Shown: piece after piece, positions 18,922 to 27,701 of the stretch
Layout of the letters: each line of letters starts with the position of its first letter
Position numbering within the stretch: the stretch's first letter is position 1
NCBI GenBank assembly: GCA_010692425.1
Contig: JAAHHJ010000038.1
Coordinates: 1-54,659, forward strand
Source: Symploca sp. SIO3C6
Lineage (GTDB): Bacteria; Cyanobacteriota; Cyanobacteriia; Cyanobacteriales; Coleofasciculaceae
DNA: 54,659 nt
Reading direction: 5' to 3'
Notes under the pieces: generated by a model
What the model saw: the letters and a program-made list of their open reading frames with translations, nothing else
The model's database searches: none
Told to the model about the DNA's origin: nothing
Position numbers and translations under genes: made by a program

Positions 18922-19515
18922 ATGGGTATCCCAACTTTAGTATTAGCCTCTGCATCGCCAGCACGCAGGCGTTTGTTGCAAAATGCAGGGATTGAACCAG
19001 TAGTTTGCCAGAGCAATTTTGACGAATCTCAAGTACAAATAAATGAGCCAAGGGCATTAGTAGAGACTCTAGCTAGGTGTAAAGCCGAGAAGGTTGCCTC
19101 TCAATTTAGCGAAGCTCTAATTTTGGGCTGTGACTCAGTATTGAGTGTGGAGGATAAAATTTACGGAAAACCAGCAAATCCAGCTGAAGCCATCTCACGC
19201 TGGTATACTCTGCGAGGAAATGTAGGTACACTCTACACTGGTCATGCTTTAATAGACCTGTCTCAAGATCTAGCTATAATCCGCTGTGGAATCACACGGG
19301 TTTACTTTGCTAAGGTTAGCGATCGCCTGATCAGAGCCTATGTGGCTACTGGTGAACCCCTCAAATGTGCTGGTGGCTTTGCCTTAGAACACCGAGGGGG
19401 GTTGTTCGTGGAAAAAATCGAAGGCTGCCATAGCAATGTCATTGGTTTGAGTCTACCACTCCTACAGCAGATGCTTGATGAATTAGGATATGAGGCAATC
19501 GACTTCTGGCAATGA
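18922..19515 (+). CDS. maf: Maf-type nucleoside triphosphate pyrophosphatase
   Basis: A 197-residue Maf protein, a house-cleaning pyrophosphatase that hydrolyses non-canonical or modified nucleoside triphosphates. Family marks: [12 protein letters not shown] (residues 8-19), the central LILGCDSVL with its catalytic Asp, KPANPAEA, and the later [17 protein letters not shown]. The length is as expected. The gene is convergent with the NFACT gene and shares a short gap holding a possible two-way terminator. Whether it prefers dTTP/UTP or m7GTP-like substrates cannot be told by eye. Confidence 0.92.
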   Translation: MGIPTLVLASASPARRRLLQNAGIEPVVCQSNFDESQVQINEPRALVETLARCKAEKVASQFSEALILGCDSVLSVEDKIYGKPANPAEAISRWYTLRGNVGTLYTGHALIDLSQDLAIIRCGITRVYFAKVSDRLIRAYVATGEPLKCAGGFALEHRGGLFVEKIEGCHSNVIGLSLPLLQQMLDELGYEAIDFWQ

Positions 19516-19601
19516 CGTTCAAATACGAAAAATGCCGACTGTGCCAACAGCCAGCATCAAAGCATTTGTAATCCTGTTGTCTTTCTACATTGAGGAAATC
19601 C

Positions 19602-19630
19602 AGGCTGCGCGTTCCCAAATCGAGCAGCCT
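19602..19630. terminator. Possible bidirectional terminator between maf and the NFACT gene
   Basis: AGGCTGC at 19602 pairs exactly with GCAGCCT at 19624, followed by taagatttgttt. The stem has seven base pairs and the loop 15 bases. It sits between two convergent stop codons. Confidence 0.4.
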
Positions 19631-19701
19631 TAAGATTTGTTTATAACTTCACTGTAACAGAAAATACGATTTTTTTGTAACTAAAATTTACATTACCAAG
19701 C

Positions 19702-21522
19702 TCAAGAATCCTCTGCTGGATAGTTGCGACCTATTTGTGGGCGTCCCCAAAGAACTCGCTCCTGTTTATAAATTGCCATACCAGGTTTAGCGCCCTTGGG
19801 TTTGTAGACATACTTAGGCTTAGTGTAAATCACCGGCACTTGGTCACTCTGACGTGCCTGACTATAGTAGGCAGCTAGATTAGCCGCAAACTGTAAATCT
19901 GCCACTTCAGCCACAGTTCCCGGTTCCAAGCGTAGTAGAACATGGCTACCAGCAATTTCCTGGGTATGAAACCAGAGGTCATAATCCCCTGCAGTGCGGA
20001 AACTCAGCTGGTCATTTTGTCGATTATTACGACCAATTAATAACTCAAACCCACTGGGTGTTCGATAGCGATAGGGCTTAGAAACATCTTCGAGAGGGCG
20101 AAGCTGTTGCTTGCGAACCTCTAGATACTTTTGCCCAATAAGTTCTTCACGGATTTCTAGTAAAGTTTGCAAGTCTTCTGAAATCTTGTAAACATCTAGT
20201 TGAGTTAAAGATGCCTCTACCTGCTCTAAGTACTCAATTTCCTCTTGCACCTCTGTGAGTAAGGGTTCAACTGCATAGCGAGCACGCTTGAGTTTTTGGT
20301 GTTGTTTGTAGAGCGCTTGGGCATTTTGGACAGCATTCTTCTCTGGATTGAGGGGAATCTTGAGTGGCTCACTAGTTTCAAAATCAGGCAGTTTAATTTC
20401 CTTCATTCCTGGCTGCCAATGATGGAGGTGCGCCATTAACAAGTCAGCCTGTTGTCGATACTCGTCTGCCTGCTGAGATTGCTGCAAGCGCCCTTGGAAG
20501 GTAGAAGCTTTCTGACGCAATTTTTTGAGAACACTGCCCAGTTTTTGAGTGAGTTGGTGGTGTAGTCTCGAAAACTCTTGTTGGTTTAGTTCACTCTTAT
20601 AGTACTCCTTGAGTAAGGTTTGAACGTTCTTAGCAGGCTTAAGAATTCCCCAGCCTAGAACAGTGTATCCCTGTTTTGTCCAGCCCGGTTGAAATCGGTG
20701 TTCGCAGGTGGGAAGTTTCCGGAGCAAAGCCGTCTGTGTTTCTTTGCCAGTCTCTATATCTTCATCATCTTGATTGCTAGGCTCAACTTTCAAAACTTGC
20801 AGCCATTCTTGCCAACGGTAAAATAAATTTTGCCAGTCTTGGGCACTCAGATTTTCAGTCGACTCCTCAGGATCTAAACCTGCTGCTTGCACCATCGAAC
20901 GCGCTATGGCTGGACTCAAACCCCGATAACTTTTGAGTAACTGGCGTCGCAGCACTCCCGGTACCAAGCTGACTCGCTCTTGCCAACGCTGTTGGGATTC
21001 ACTCAAACTGGGAGGAGTATTAATGAGGGCTGGTGGAAGTTCGTAAGGTTGACCTGTTTGAACTAGACGCAGACTTGATTGCTTAGCACCCACTTGATGG
21101 GCTGCCGTAACAATCAAATTGTTGGCATCAGTGAGGATAGCATTACTGTATTTACCCATAATTTCAACATAAAGGTGCCAGTTAGGTGGTTCTTGCGGAC
21201 GTCGGGCAAATTGCAGATCTAATACCCTCTCCCAAGGTGCACTCGCCTCGATTGCTACCAAAGCAAAACCACCTAACTGATGCCGTAATTGGTCACTAAA
21301 GGTAAAGGTATCGGGTGTCCTAGGGGGTGGGTTGTCTAGACACATTCGGGCGGCTTCAGGATGCCAGGAAATCGTCAGCCAACCCCTGCCCTTGAGGGTG
21401 CGTAAGGCGATTGAGATCGTGTAGCGATCACGCTGATAAACCTGTTCGGTGCGTCCTGGAACCCACTCAGCACGCAGCTCACAACAAGCAGCAGTTAGGG
21501 TAGTAAAGTCAACAGGTTGCAT
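19702..21522 (-). CDS. rqcH: NFACT-family protein (RqcH/Rqc2 homologue)
   Basis: The 606-residue protein has the NFACT-N domain (residues 1-190, starting QPVDFTTLTAAC), a central helix-hairpin-helix and long coiled coil (about 285-450, rich in Lys, Gln and Glu), and a C-terminal NFACT-R domain (about 480-590) with DYDLWFHTQEIAGSHVLLR. Bacterial RqcH binds stalled 50S-peptidyl-tRNA complexes and adds alanine tails for degradation; the older name is fibronectin-binding protein A. There is no signal peptide. Start is the ATG at 21522. It is divergent from remA-gmk. Confidence 0.9.
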   Translation of the reverse strand: MQPVDFTTLTAACCELRAEWVPGRTEQVYQRDRYTISIALRTLKGRGWLTISWHPEAARMCLDNPPPRTPDTFTFSDQLRHQLGGFALVAIEASAPWERVLDLQFARRPQEPPNWHLYVEIMGKYSNAILTDANNLIVTAAHQVGAKQSSLRLVQTGQPYELPPALINTPPSLSESQQRWQERVSLVPGVLRRQLLKSYRGLSPAIARSMVQAAGLDPEESTENLSAQDWQNLFYRWQEWLQVLKVEPSNQDDEDIETGKETQTALLRKLPTCEHRFQPGWTKQGYTVLGWGILKPAKNVQTLLKEYYKSELNQQEFSRLHHQLTQKLGSVLKKLRQKASTFQGRLQQSQQADEYRQQADLLMAHLHHWQPGMKEIKLPDFETSEPLKIPLNPEKNAVQNAQALYKQHQKLKRARYAVEPLLTEVQEEIEYLEQVEASLTQLDVYKISEDLQTLLEIREELIGQKYLEVRKQQLRPLEDVSKPYRYRTPSGFELLIGRNNRQNDQLSFRTAGDYDLWFHTQEIAGSHVLLRLEPGTVAEVADLQFAANLAAYYSQARQSDQVPVIYTKPKYVYKPKGAKPGMAIYKQERVLWGRPQIGRNYPAEDS

Positions 21523-21799
21523 CTTACTTGCCAGTCATAGGAACTATTGCGACTTGTTAGCGCGAGGTTGGAGTTTCAAAGGAACTACATAAAGTCAGCC
21601 CACAAAAATAATTTCTCCCCATCTCCCCATCCCCCTTCAACAAGGTGTACCTCACTCATATTGAAAAACACTATGAGGCTAAAAAAGCTAAAATCAGGTT
21701 TTTCTGTGGAATTCAGCCTTGTAAGGCTAAATTATTGCAGATACCATTGAAGTTAATTCTCTAACATCGCTCCTCATCCGGCTATTGCCGTTAGTTTTC

Positions 21800-22066
21800 A
21801 TGGACATTCAACTGATCAATATCGGTTTTGGTAACATAGTGTCTGCAAACCGAGTGGTTGCAATTGTCTCTCCAGAGTCAGCCCCCATTAAACGTATCAT
21901 TACTGAGGCAAGGGAGAGCGGACATTTAGTCGATGCCACTTACGGGCGTCGAACTAGGGCTGTGATTATTACTGATTCGAGCCACGTTATTCTCTCGGCT
22001 ATTCAGCCGGAAACAGTTGCCCATCGCTTTGTAATCCAAAAAGATGCTCACAGTGGGAATCAATAA
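21800..22066 (+). CDS. remA: RemA-family DNA-binding regulator (DUF370)
   Basis: An 88-residue protein of the RemA/DUF370 family: [45 protein letters not shown]. In Bacillus, RemA forms rings that wrap promoter DNA and activate matrix genes; in cyanobacteria the gene almost always precedes gmk, and the target is not established. The ATG at 21800 is chosen; a TTG 15 bases upstream gives an N-terminal extension not seen in the family. It is probably an operon with gmk, 35 bases downstream. Confidence 0.92.
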   Translation: MDIQLINIGFGNIVSANRVVAIVSPESAPIKRIITEARESGHLVDATYGRRTRAVIITDSSHVILSAIQPETVAHRFVIQKDAHSGNQ

Positions 22067-22101
22067 GAAATTATCTCTTTCTAATTTTCGATTAAATTGA
22101 T

Positions 22102-22650
22102 ATGCAAACAGGCAGACTTATCGTCTTAACAGGACCTTCTGGCGTTGGCAAGGGGACTTTACTGCGTAAGCTCTTGAAGAGGCACCCAGAACTACATCTT
22201 TCCGTCTCAGCCACCACGCGCCCACCGCGTCCTAATGAAATTGATGGCAAACAATATTACTTTGTAAGCCGTGAGCAATTTGAACACATGGTGGCGGCGG
22301 GTGAGCTGCTAGAATGGGCCGAGTACGCTGGTAATTATTATGGAACTCCCCGCGCCCCAGTAGAGAGATTGCTGCAACTTGGTCAGTCGGTCATTTTAGA
22401 AATTGAAGTGGTTGGGGCAAGGCAAATTAAAGAAACTTTTCCCTTTGCCGTGCGCCTTTTTATTCTGCCCCCTACTCTAGCTGAATTAGAGCAAAGGATG
22501 CGTCTACGAGATCAAGATAGTGAAGAGGCAATTTCTCAACGCCTTAGTCACGCCCAAACTGAAATTGAGGCAGCTGATGAATTTGACTGGCAAATTGTCA
22601 ACAAGGATCTAGAAGAAGCGCTTGTGAGCATCGAAGCTGCAATATTCTAG
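22102..22650 (+). CDS. gmk: Guanylate kinase
   Basis: The 182-residue enzyme phosphorylates GMP to GDP with ATP. The P-loop GPSGVGKG is at residues 11-18, followed by the GMP-binding SATTRPPRPNEIDGKQYYFV and EWAEYAGNYYGTP, and the lid region RLRDQDSEEAISQRL. Length is normal. The gene is linked to remA as in most cyanobacteria and is followed by the palindromic mini-element at 22669. Confidence 0.95.
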   Translation: MQTGRLIVLTGPSGVGKGTLLRKLLKRHPELHLSVSATTRPPRPNEIDGKQYYFVSREQFEHMVAAGELLEWAEYAGNYYGTPRAPVERLLQLGQSVILEIEVVGARQIKETFPFAVRLFILPPTLAELEQRMRLRDQDSEEAISQRLSHAQTEIEAADEFDWQIVNKDLEEALVSIEAAIF

Positions 22651-23015
22651 TCTGTAAAATTGAGCGACTAGACCTCTTGCAAAAGTATGGTTGTGATCAT
22701 GTTTGTGTCAATTCTTGTCTACCGTTAAGAAGTTCCTAACTTCTGCAAGAGGTCTACTGTTTAGTCTGGCTTTTGCCAGTCAGCCGTATTAGTCAGCCGT
22801 ATTATTGACTGCCTCTAGGTAGATATCCACGATGGCTTTTAAAACCTATGCTGTTTCTTGGACAGTAAGTATTATATTGGAGGGTTAAGTTGCTTAAAAA
22901 TAAAGATATTTGAGGAGTAATTCCCGTATTTTGTTAAACATGATCTTAAAAATGCGAAATAATCAATGAATAAAGCTAATGGTTATTTTTTTGACCACTC
23001 TTGACCTCAAATCCT
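22651..23015. other. 365-base gap downstream of gmk
   Basis: It holds the palindromic element 22669-22756, a stem CTGGC/GCCAG at 22766-22779 with a TTTT loop, and a doubled gtcagccgtatta motif near 22780-22803. The rest is AT-rich leader of the sensor kinase gene. Confidence 0.6.
22669..22756. mobile_element. 88-base palindromic mini-element (MITE-like)
   Basis: The ends are 18-base inverted repeats differing at one base: tagacctcttgcaaaagt and acttctgcaagaggtcta. The interior is 52 bases with no coding capacity. The end agacctcttgca is, as I remember, a recurring terminal motif of small cyanobacterial elements related to IS families. Target duplication is unclear because the ends themselves contain cta/tag. 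Confidence 0.75.
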
Positions 23016-24245
23016 ATGGTAAAAAAACTAGCAGAACTTCAAACGCAACTGGCTCAACTTCAAAAACAAGTATCAAGGCAGGAATTACTCAATAAAATTG
23101 TCCAAGCAATGCGGGGTACACTAGTACTCGATGAAATTTTGCAAATAACTGTAAACCAGCTTCGCGACGCCTTTGGCGTTAGCCGTTGTCTGATCTTGCG
23201 ACCCAAAGAAGGCAAGCCGGAGCTAGTTTGTCATGTGTTGGCAGACACATCTGGAGATGGAGGGGAAGACTTTATCGGTGTTTCCTGCAATTTCTGCAGT
23301 TACCATTACCAAACTTTAGCTAGGGGCAAGTTAGCTTTCGTGTCTAACATTGGAGATAGTTTGCCCACTCATATAAAGCAACAGTGTGAGGATTCCAGCG
23401 TCCAAGCGATTCTAGCCGCACCACTGCAATATCAGAAATCTTACCTTGGTGCAATTGGTTTGCATCAGTGTGACAGGTCGCGAGAATGGTCAGTAGATGA
23501 GCTTATTTTTGTTCAAGAAGTTGCTGGTCATTGTTCAGTAGCAATTCACCAAGCCCAACTCTATCAACAATTACAAATTGAATTAGCAGAACGCCAGCGG
23601 GCTGAATCACAACTCCAGGCATCGTTGCAGCAAAAAGAAGTCTTACTTTCTGAGGTTCACCATCGTGTCAAAAATAATCTGCAAGTTATATCTAGCTTAC
23701 TTGACCTTCAATCTCTACAAACCCAAAATCTAGATACTAGACAAATGTTTACTGAAAGTCGTAACCGCATTAAATCGATGGCTCTGATTCATGAACAACT
23801 GTATAGATTTTCTACTCCAGCTGGCATTAACTTCGCCAAATATATTTATAATCTATCTAGTTATTTACTCAAAACTTATGCCGTAAATCCTAATAATATT
23901 CGTTTGCAACTTGATCTTGATGATGTAATTTTAAACCTGCCAACAGCAATTCCTTGTGGATTAATGCTAAATGAGCTAGTTTCTAATGCCCTCAAGCACG
24001 CTTTTCCCGGCAACCGTAAAGGTACAATTTTTGTAGAACTCAAAACAGAGGGTAATCAAATTAACTTAATGGTTAGCAATGATGGAGTCAGGTTGCCAGA
24101 AAACAATGAGTTTTTTCAGAACAAATCTTTAGGTTTTCAATTAGTTAAGGCTTGGGTTCAACAACTACAAGGTCAACTTTCAATTGAGTCTAGCCCAATT
24201 ACTAAGTTTAAAATTGGCTTTTCCGAGCTAGAATACTCTGCTTAG
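23016..24245 (+). CDS. GAF sensor histidine kinase, HisKA_2 type
   Basis: The 409-residue cytosolic kinase has a short coiled coil (1-35), a GAF domain (about 35-185, with three Cys in FIGVSCNFCSYHYQ and around), a HisKA_2 dimer domain with EVHHRVKNNLQVISS (His215/His216) and a C-terminal ATPase domain (LNELVSNALKHAF N-box, SNDG G1-box, SLGFQLVKAW). It lacks transmembrane segments. The ATG at 23016 is chosen over a TTG 15 bases upstream. Only 32 bases separate it from the next gene, so the two likely form one signalling unit. Confidence 0.9.
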   Translation: MVKKLAELQTQLAQLQKQVSRQELLNKIVQAMRGTLVLDEILQITVNQLRDAFGVSRCLILRPKEGKPELVCHVLADTSGDGGEDFIGVSCNFCSYHYQTLARGKLAFVSNIGDSLPTHIKQQCEDSSVQAILAAPLQYQKSYLGAIGLHQCDRSREWSVDELIFVQEVAGHCSVAIHQAQLYQQLQIELAERQRAESQLQASLQQKEVLLSEVHHRVKNNLQVISSLLDLQSLQTQNLDTRQMFTESRNRIKSMALIHEQLYRFSTPAGINFAKYIYNLSSYLLKTYAVNPNNIRLQLDLDDVILNLPTAIPCGLMLNELVSNALKHAFPGNRKGTIFVELKTEGNQINLMVSNDGVRLPENNEFFQNKSLGFQLVKAWVQQLQGQLSIESSPITKFKIGFSELEYSA

Positions 24246-24277
24246 ATAAAAATGATCTTGGGAATTAAAAATATCTA

Positions 24278-26281
24278 ATGTATAATAATCAGACAACAAC
24301 AATACCGAAAATATTAATTGTCGAAAATGAGATGGCTGTTGCTTTAAACATCCAAGCACGATTAGAAGAAGTAGGATATGTTGTGTCTGGGGTTGCTGTT
24401 TCTGGAGAAGAGTCGATTGAAATCGCTGAATCGCAGTTAGTTGATTTAGTATTAATGGATATTAGACTACCAGGAAAATTGGATGGTATTTTTGCTGCTC
24501 AAGAACTACGCAATCGATTCAATATTCCAGTAGTTTATTTAACAGCTTACAGTGAACCTGAAACTATAGAAAGAGCTAAACTAACTGAACCTTATGGCTA
24601 CATAATTAAACCGTTTGAAATCAGAGAATTATATTCTGTTATTGAAATTGCTCTTTACAAACACGCCCAAGAAGAACGGCTCAAATCAAGAGAACAATGG
24701 CTAGCAACTACCCTCAAAAGTATTGGTGATGCTGTGATTACCACTAATCGGGAAGGGTCAGTAACTTTCATGAATCCAGTAGCTCAAAACCTAACTGGCT
24801 GGAAATCTGAATATGCTCAAGGTAAGGATTTATCTGAAGTATTTAGAATTATCGATGAAAGAACTAGAGAAGTTGTAGACAATCCTGTAGTGAGAGCTCT
24901 AATCTCAGGGAAAAGTGTTGATTTAGGAAATCATACTCTTTTAATTAGCAAAGATGGTACAGAAATCCCTATTGATGATTGTGCTGCGCCAATTAAAAAT
25001 GACAAAGAGGAAGTGACAGGGGCAGTTTTGGTCTTCCATGATGTTATTGAGCGTCATCAGATACAAGACCAACTGCAACAGACAAATTCTAGCCTAGAAG
25101 GTAGAATTGCAGAGTATACTGAAGCTCTAGCCAGAGCTAATGAGCAACTTAGTTCCGAAATTAGCCAACGCCAGCAAGTAGAAGAGGAGCTATGCCACAG
25201 TGAGGAAAATTTTAATCTGTTGGCAGAAAATGTTGACAGTGTCTTCTGGATAGCTGAGTCTGATCACCAGAGAATTATCTATGTCAGTCCAGCTTATGAA
25301 AAAATTTGGGGTAGTACTAGAGAATTACTTTACGCTTCAGAGCAATTTTGGATCGACAGCATTCACCCAGAAGACCGTGTTCGCTTCCTTGCCACTTTAC
25401 CTCAAAGGTGTCGAGAAAAAACTGAATGTGAATATCGGATTGTGCAACCAGAAGGTACAATTCGTTGGATACGTGATTGCTCGTTTCCGATTGCACGAGA
25501 GCAAGGAGAGATTTACAGAATTGCTGGCATTGCTAATGATATAACATCTAGTAAACTGACTGAGGCTGAGATTCTCAAAACCTTAGCAATCGAAACACAA
25601 CTGCATCAACGGCACCACAGATTTCTGTCGTTACTTTCTCAAGAGCTACGCACTAATTTGAGCACGATTCTATCTTCCCAGCAAATTCTAGAGCGCCGCC
25701 GCAGCAGCTTGTCTCAACAGAAAAAACAAGAGCAGCATCAGCGTATTCAGGATTCGGTAGCAAGGATGACACAGCTTTTAGAGAATATGCTACTCATTGG
25801 AGAAGCTGAAGCTGGACAAATTCAATTGGAAGCTACACCAATAGATTTGGTGCCCTTCTGCCGAAATCTAGTCGACAATATAGAAAATTCTCTGAGTAGC
25901 CAGCACACCATTACCTTTATTAGTCAAGATGATTACAGTAATGTCCAAATGGATGAAAGGCTCTTAGAGCAGATGCTCAAGAATTTACTCTCCAATTCCA
26001 TCAAATATTCCCCTGAGGGTGGTACAGTTATACTTGAGTTAGTTTGCGCTGAATCTGAGGCAACTTTCCGTATCCAAGACCAAGGTCTTGGTATTCCCTT
26101 GCAAGACTTGCCAAAGCTGTTTGAACCTTTTAGTAGAGCCAGTAATGTCGGCAATATTAAAGGCTCTGGACTGGGATTAACAGTTGTCAAAATCATTGTT
26201 GACTTGCATGACGGTCAGATAAATATTGAGAGCGAAATTGGTGCAGGAACAACGGTTATTGTTTGCTTGCCTATAGCTTGA
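24278..26281 (+). CDS. REC-PAS-PAS hybrid histidine kinase with degenerate H-box
   Basis: The 667-residue protein has an N-terminal receiver (1-120; Asp61 in LVLMDIRLP, T-A-Y, Lys in YIIKPF), a PAS domain (about 140-265), a coiled coil, a second PAS/PAC (310-430) and a kinase core. The dimerisation helix reads FLSLLSQELRTNLSTI: Gln455 stands where the phospho-accepting His should be, and Asn replaces the Pro of RTPL. The ATPase domain looks intact (NLLSNSIKYS, DQGLGIP, GSGLGLTVV). So it may bind ATP but cannot autophosphorylate in the usual way. The receiver may take phosphate from the kinase encoded just upstream. Confidence 0.88.
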   Translation: MYNNQTTTIPKILIVENEMAVALNIQARLEEVGYVVSGVAVSGEESIEIAESQLVDLVLMDIRLPGKLDGIFAAQELRNRFNIPVVYLTAYSEPETIERAKLTEPYGYIIKPFEIRELYSVIEIALYKHAQEERLKSREQWLATTLKSIGDAVITTNREGSVTFMNPVAQNLTGWKSEYAQGKDLSEVFRIIDERTREVVDNPVVRALISGKSVDLGNHTLLISKDGTEIPIDDCAAPIKNDKEEVTGAVLVFHDVIERHQIQDQLQQTNSSLEGRIAEYTEALARANEQLSSEISQRQQVEEELCHSEENFNLLAENVDSVFWIAESDHQRIIYVSPAYEKIWGSTRELLYASEQFWIDSIHPEDRVRFLATLPQRCREKTECEYRIVQPEGTIRWIRDCSFPIAREQGEIYRIAGIANDITSSKLTEAEILKTLAIETQLHQRHHRFLSLLSQELRTNLSTILSSQQILERRRSSLSQQKKQEQHQRIQDSVARMTQLLENMLLIGEAEAGQIQLEATPIDLVPFCRNLVDNIENSLSSQHTITFISQDDYSNVQMDERLLEQMLKNLLSNSIKYSPEGGTVILELVCAESEATFRIQDQGLGIPLQDLPKLFEPFSRASNVGNIKGSGLGLTVVKIIVDLHDGQINIESEIGAGTTVIVCLPIA

Positions 26282-26572
26282 ATCACCTTCAGAGAAGGAA
26301 GCAGGGAGACAAGGGTAAATTTTTTTTTCGCTACCTTGATCTTAATTTCCTTATACAGCGCTACGCGCAAGGCTCCAGGGCAGAAGGCTCCAAGGCAGAA
26401 TTTGACAAAGTTGTAGCGATTTAGCTTGTCCTAACCTTAATACGTACTGCTATACAAGCACTAAGAAGATTGTATTTCATCTAAGCGGCAACTTCTCTAA
26501 TAGAAGAATTTAAATAATCGAATTATATAATCTAAAACTAGTTGCTTTGACTTTTATATATCTGTTCAAGCT

Positions 26573-27553
26573 CTATTTATTCGTTGTAGGTTTCTTTCCA
26601 GTATTACGAATATTAAGAACCTTTCTAAGTAGGTCAAACCAAAAAGCAGCCCCCATAGAAATTGCTATAGCACTTAATACCCAACCGACCATTGTCTCAA
26701 CTATACTTTTAAAATTAAATGGTCTAAATTGCTTCTTGAAAGGTTCTGATAAATCCCAGCCTATTGGTAGAGGGGCAAGCTGCTCTAGAGTGAAATTGAG
26801 ATTATTAGTAATAGGGGCTAGACAATTGGTTTTTCCTTCTTTATCCTCAGCAGTTGTTATACATGAAGCCGTCTCAGCATTTATGGTCACAAATTGTTCA
26901 GATACCTGAGATATGGTTGAGAGAATAATTTTATCTTGCGCCAAACTTTTAACAATGTACACGGTATCAACATTAGCTGCGATCGCAATGAAAAAAGCAA
27001 CGATTAGAGCTACTGCTTTGGCATTTCTTTTATAGACTCCAGTCGCACGCTCCATGGAGCGGTCATACCAATTGCTAATTTCTTTTTCTAGTTGTTCTAG
27101 CTGTTTTTCTTTTTCTTTAACTTTGGATGTAGTTAATTTAGTTAAAACCGAAAAATTTTCCTTCAAAGTATCAGGTAAATCAGAATTATTAATATGATTA
27201 ATTAGGTTATCTATATCTATATTATCTGTTGTGTAAGAAGCTACATTTTTTATAGTTTCCAAGAAAGCTATTGAAAATATTTCCGATGTAATATAAGAAG
27301 GACCTATGGATTTAGCCCTATTAATATCTTTTTGGTTTAAACTTCTAATTAAAGAATTATTGTAAAGCTTCTGAATCAATGGGTCTCCAGAGTTTTCCTC
27401 TCCCAGGAGATTAGCAATTGATTCTCGCAAGTGTTTAGCTCTCCACTCTAAAATTGTGGTCAGTAATTCTTGAATTTCAGAAGCAACTAAACTAAAGACT
27501 AAGTAAAGGAAAATCAAACTGACTGTAATACTTATAATAATAGATAAATTCAT
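26573..27553 (-). CDS. Uncharacterised membrane protein with large inner domain
   Basis: The 326-residue protein has one N-terminal membrane segment (about 4-25), a helical cytosolic part (25-180, with GPSYIT and a Lys/Glu coiled coil at 145-165), a second membrane segment (about 185-203), an outside loop with two Cys (CITTAEDKEGKTNC) and a last membrane segment (about 288-308) before FDLLRKVLNIRNTGKKP. I have seen similar proteins described only as hypothetical. The ribosome binding site aggaaa lies six bases before the ATG at 27553. No partner gene is evident. Confidence 0.7.
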   Translation of the reverse strand: MNLSIIISITVSLIFLYLVFSLVASEIQELLTTILEWRAKHLRESIANLLGEENSGDPLIQKLYNNSLIRSLNQKDINRAKSIGPSYITSEIFSIAFLETIKNVASYTTDNIDIDNLINHINNSDLPDTLKENFSVLTKLTTSKVKEKEKQLEQLEKEISNWYDRSMERATGVYKRNAKAVALIVAFFIAIAANVDTVYIVKSLAQDKIILSTISQVSEQFVTINAETASCITTAEDKEGKTNCLAPITNNLNFTLEQLAPLPIGWDLSEPFKKQFRPFNFKSIVETMVGWVLSAIAISMGAAFWFDLLRKVLNIRNTGKKPTTNK

Positions 27554-27589
27554 AAGTATTTCCTAATATGATTCATAGTTCATGGCAAC

Positions 27590-27652
27590 AAGTATTCTAC
27601 AGCTATTGTATACAAGCTAATGAACAATGAGAAATCAACAATGAACCATCAG
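27590..27652 (+). repeat. 63-base repeat, copy A
   Basis: It matches 31651-31713 at about 55 of 63 positions, in the same orientation. It begins aagtattctac and ends caacaatgaaccatcag; the right half is built of tgaacaa-type heptamers. Confidence 0.85.
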
Positions 27653-27701
27653 CAACGAACAAAATGGAAACAGCCTACTAATTACCGCTAGGCATTTTAA
27701 G

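Noticed and set aside
23160-23185. gacgcctttggcgt palindrome in the GAF kinase gene as an inserted repeat
   Set aside because: This motif is a known dispersed palindrome in cyanobacteria, but here the translation (NQLRDAFGVSRC) fits a GAF domain start without extra residues. The similar motif in recJ at 32680 also fits its family.
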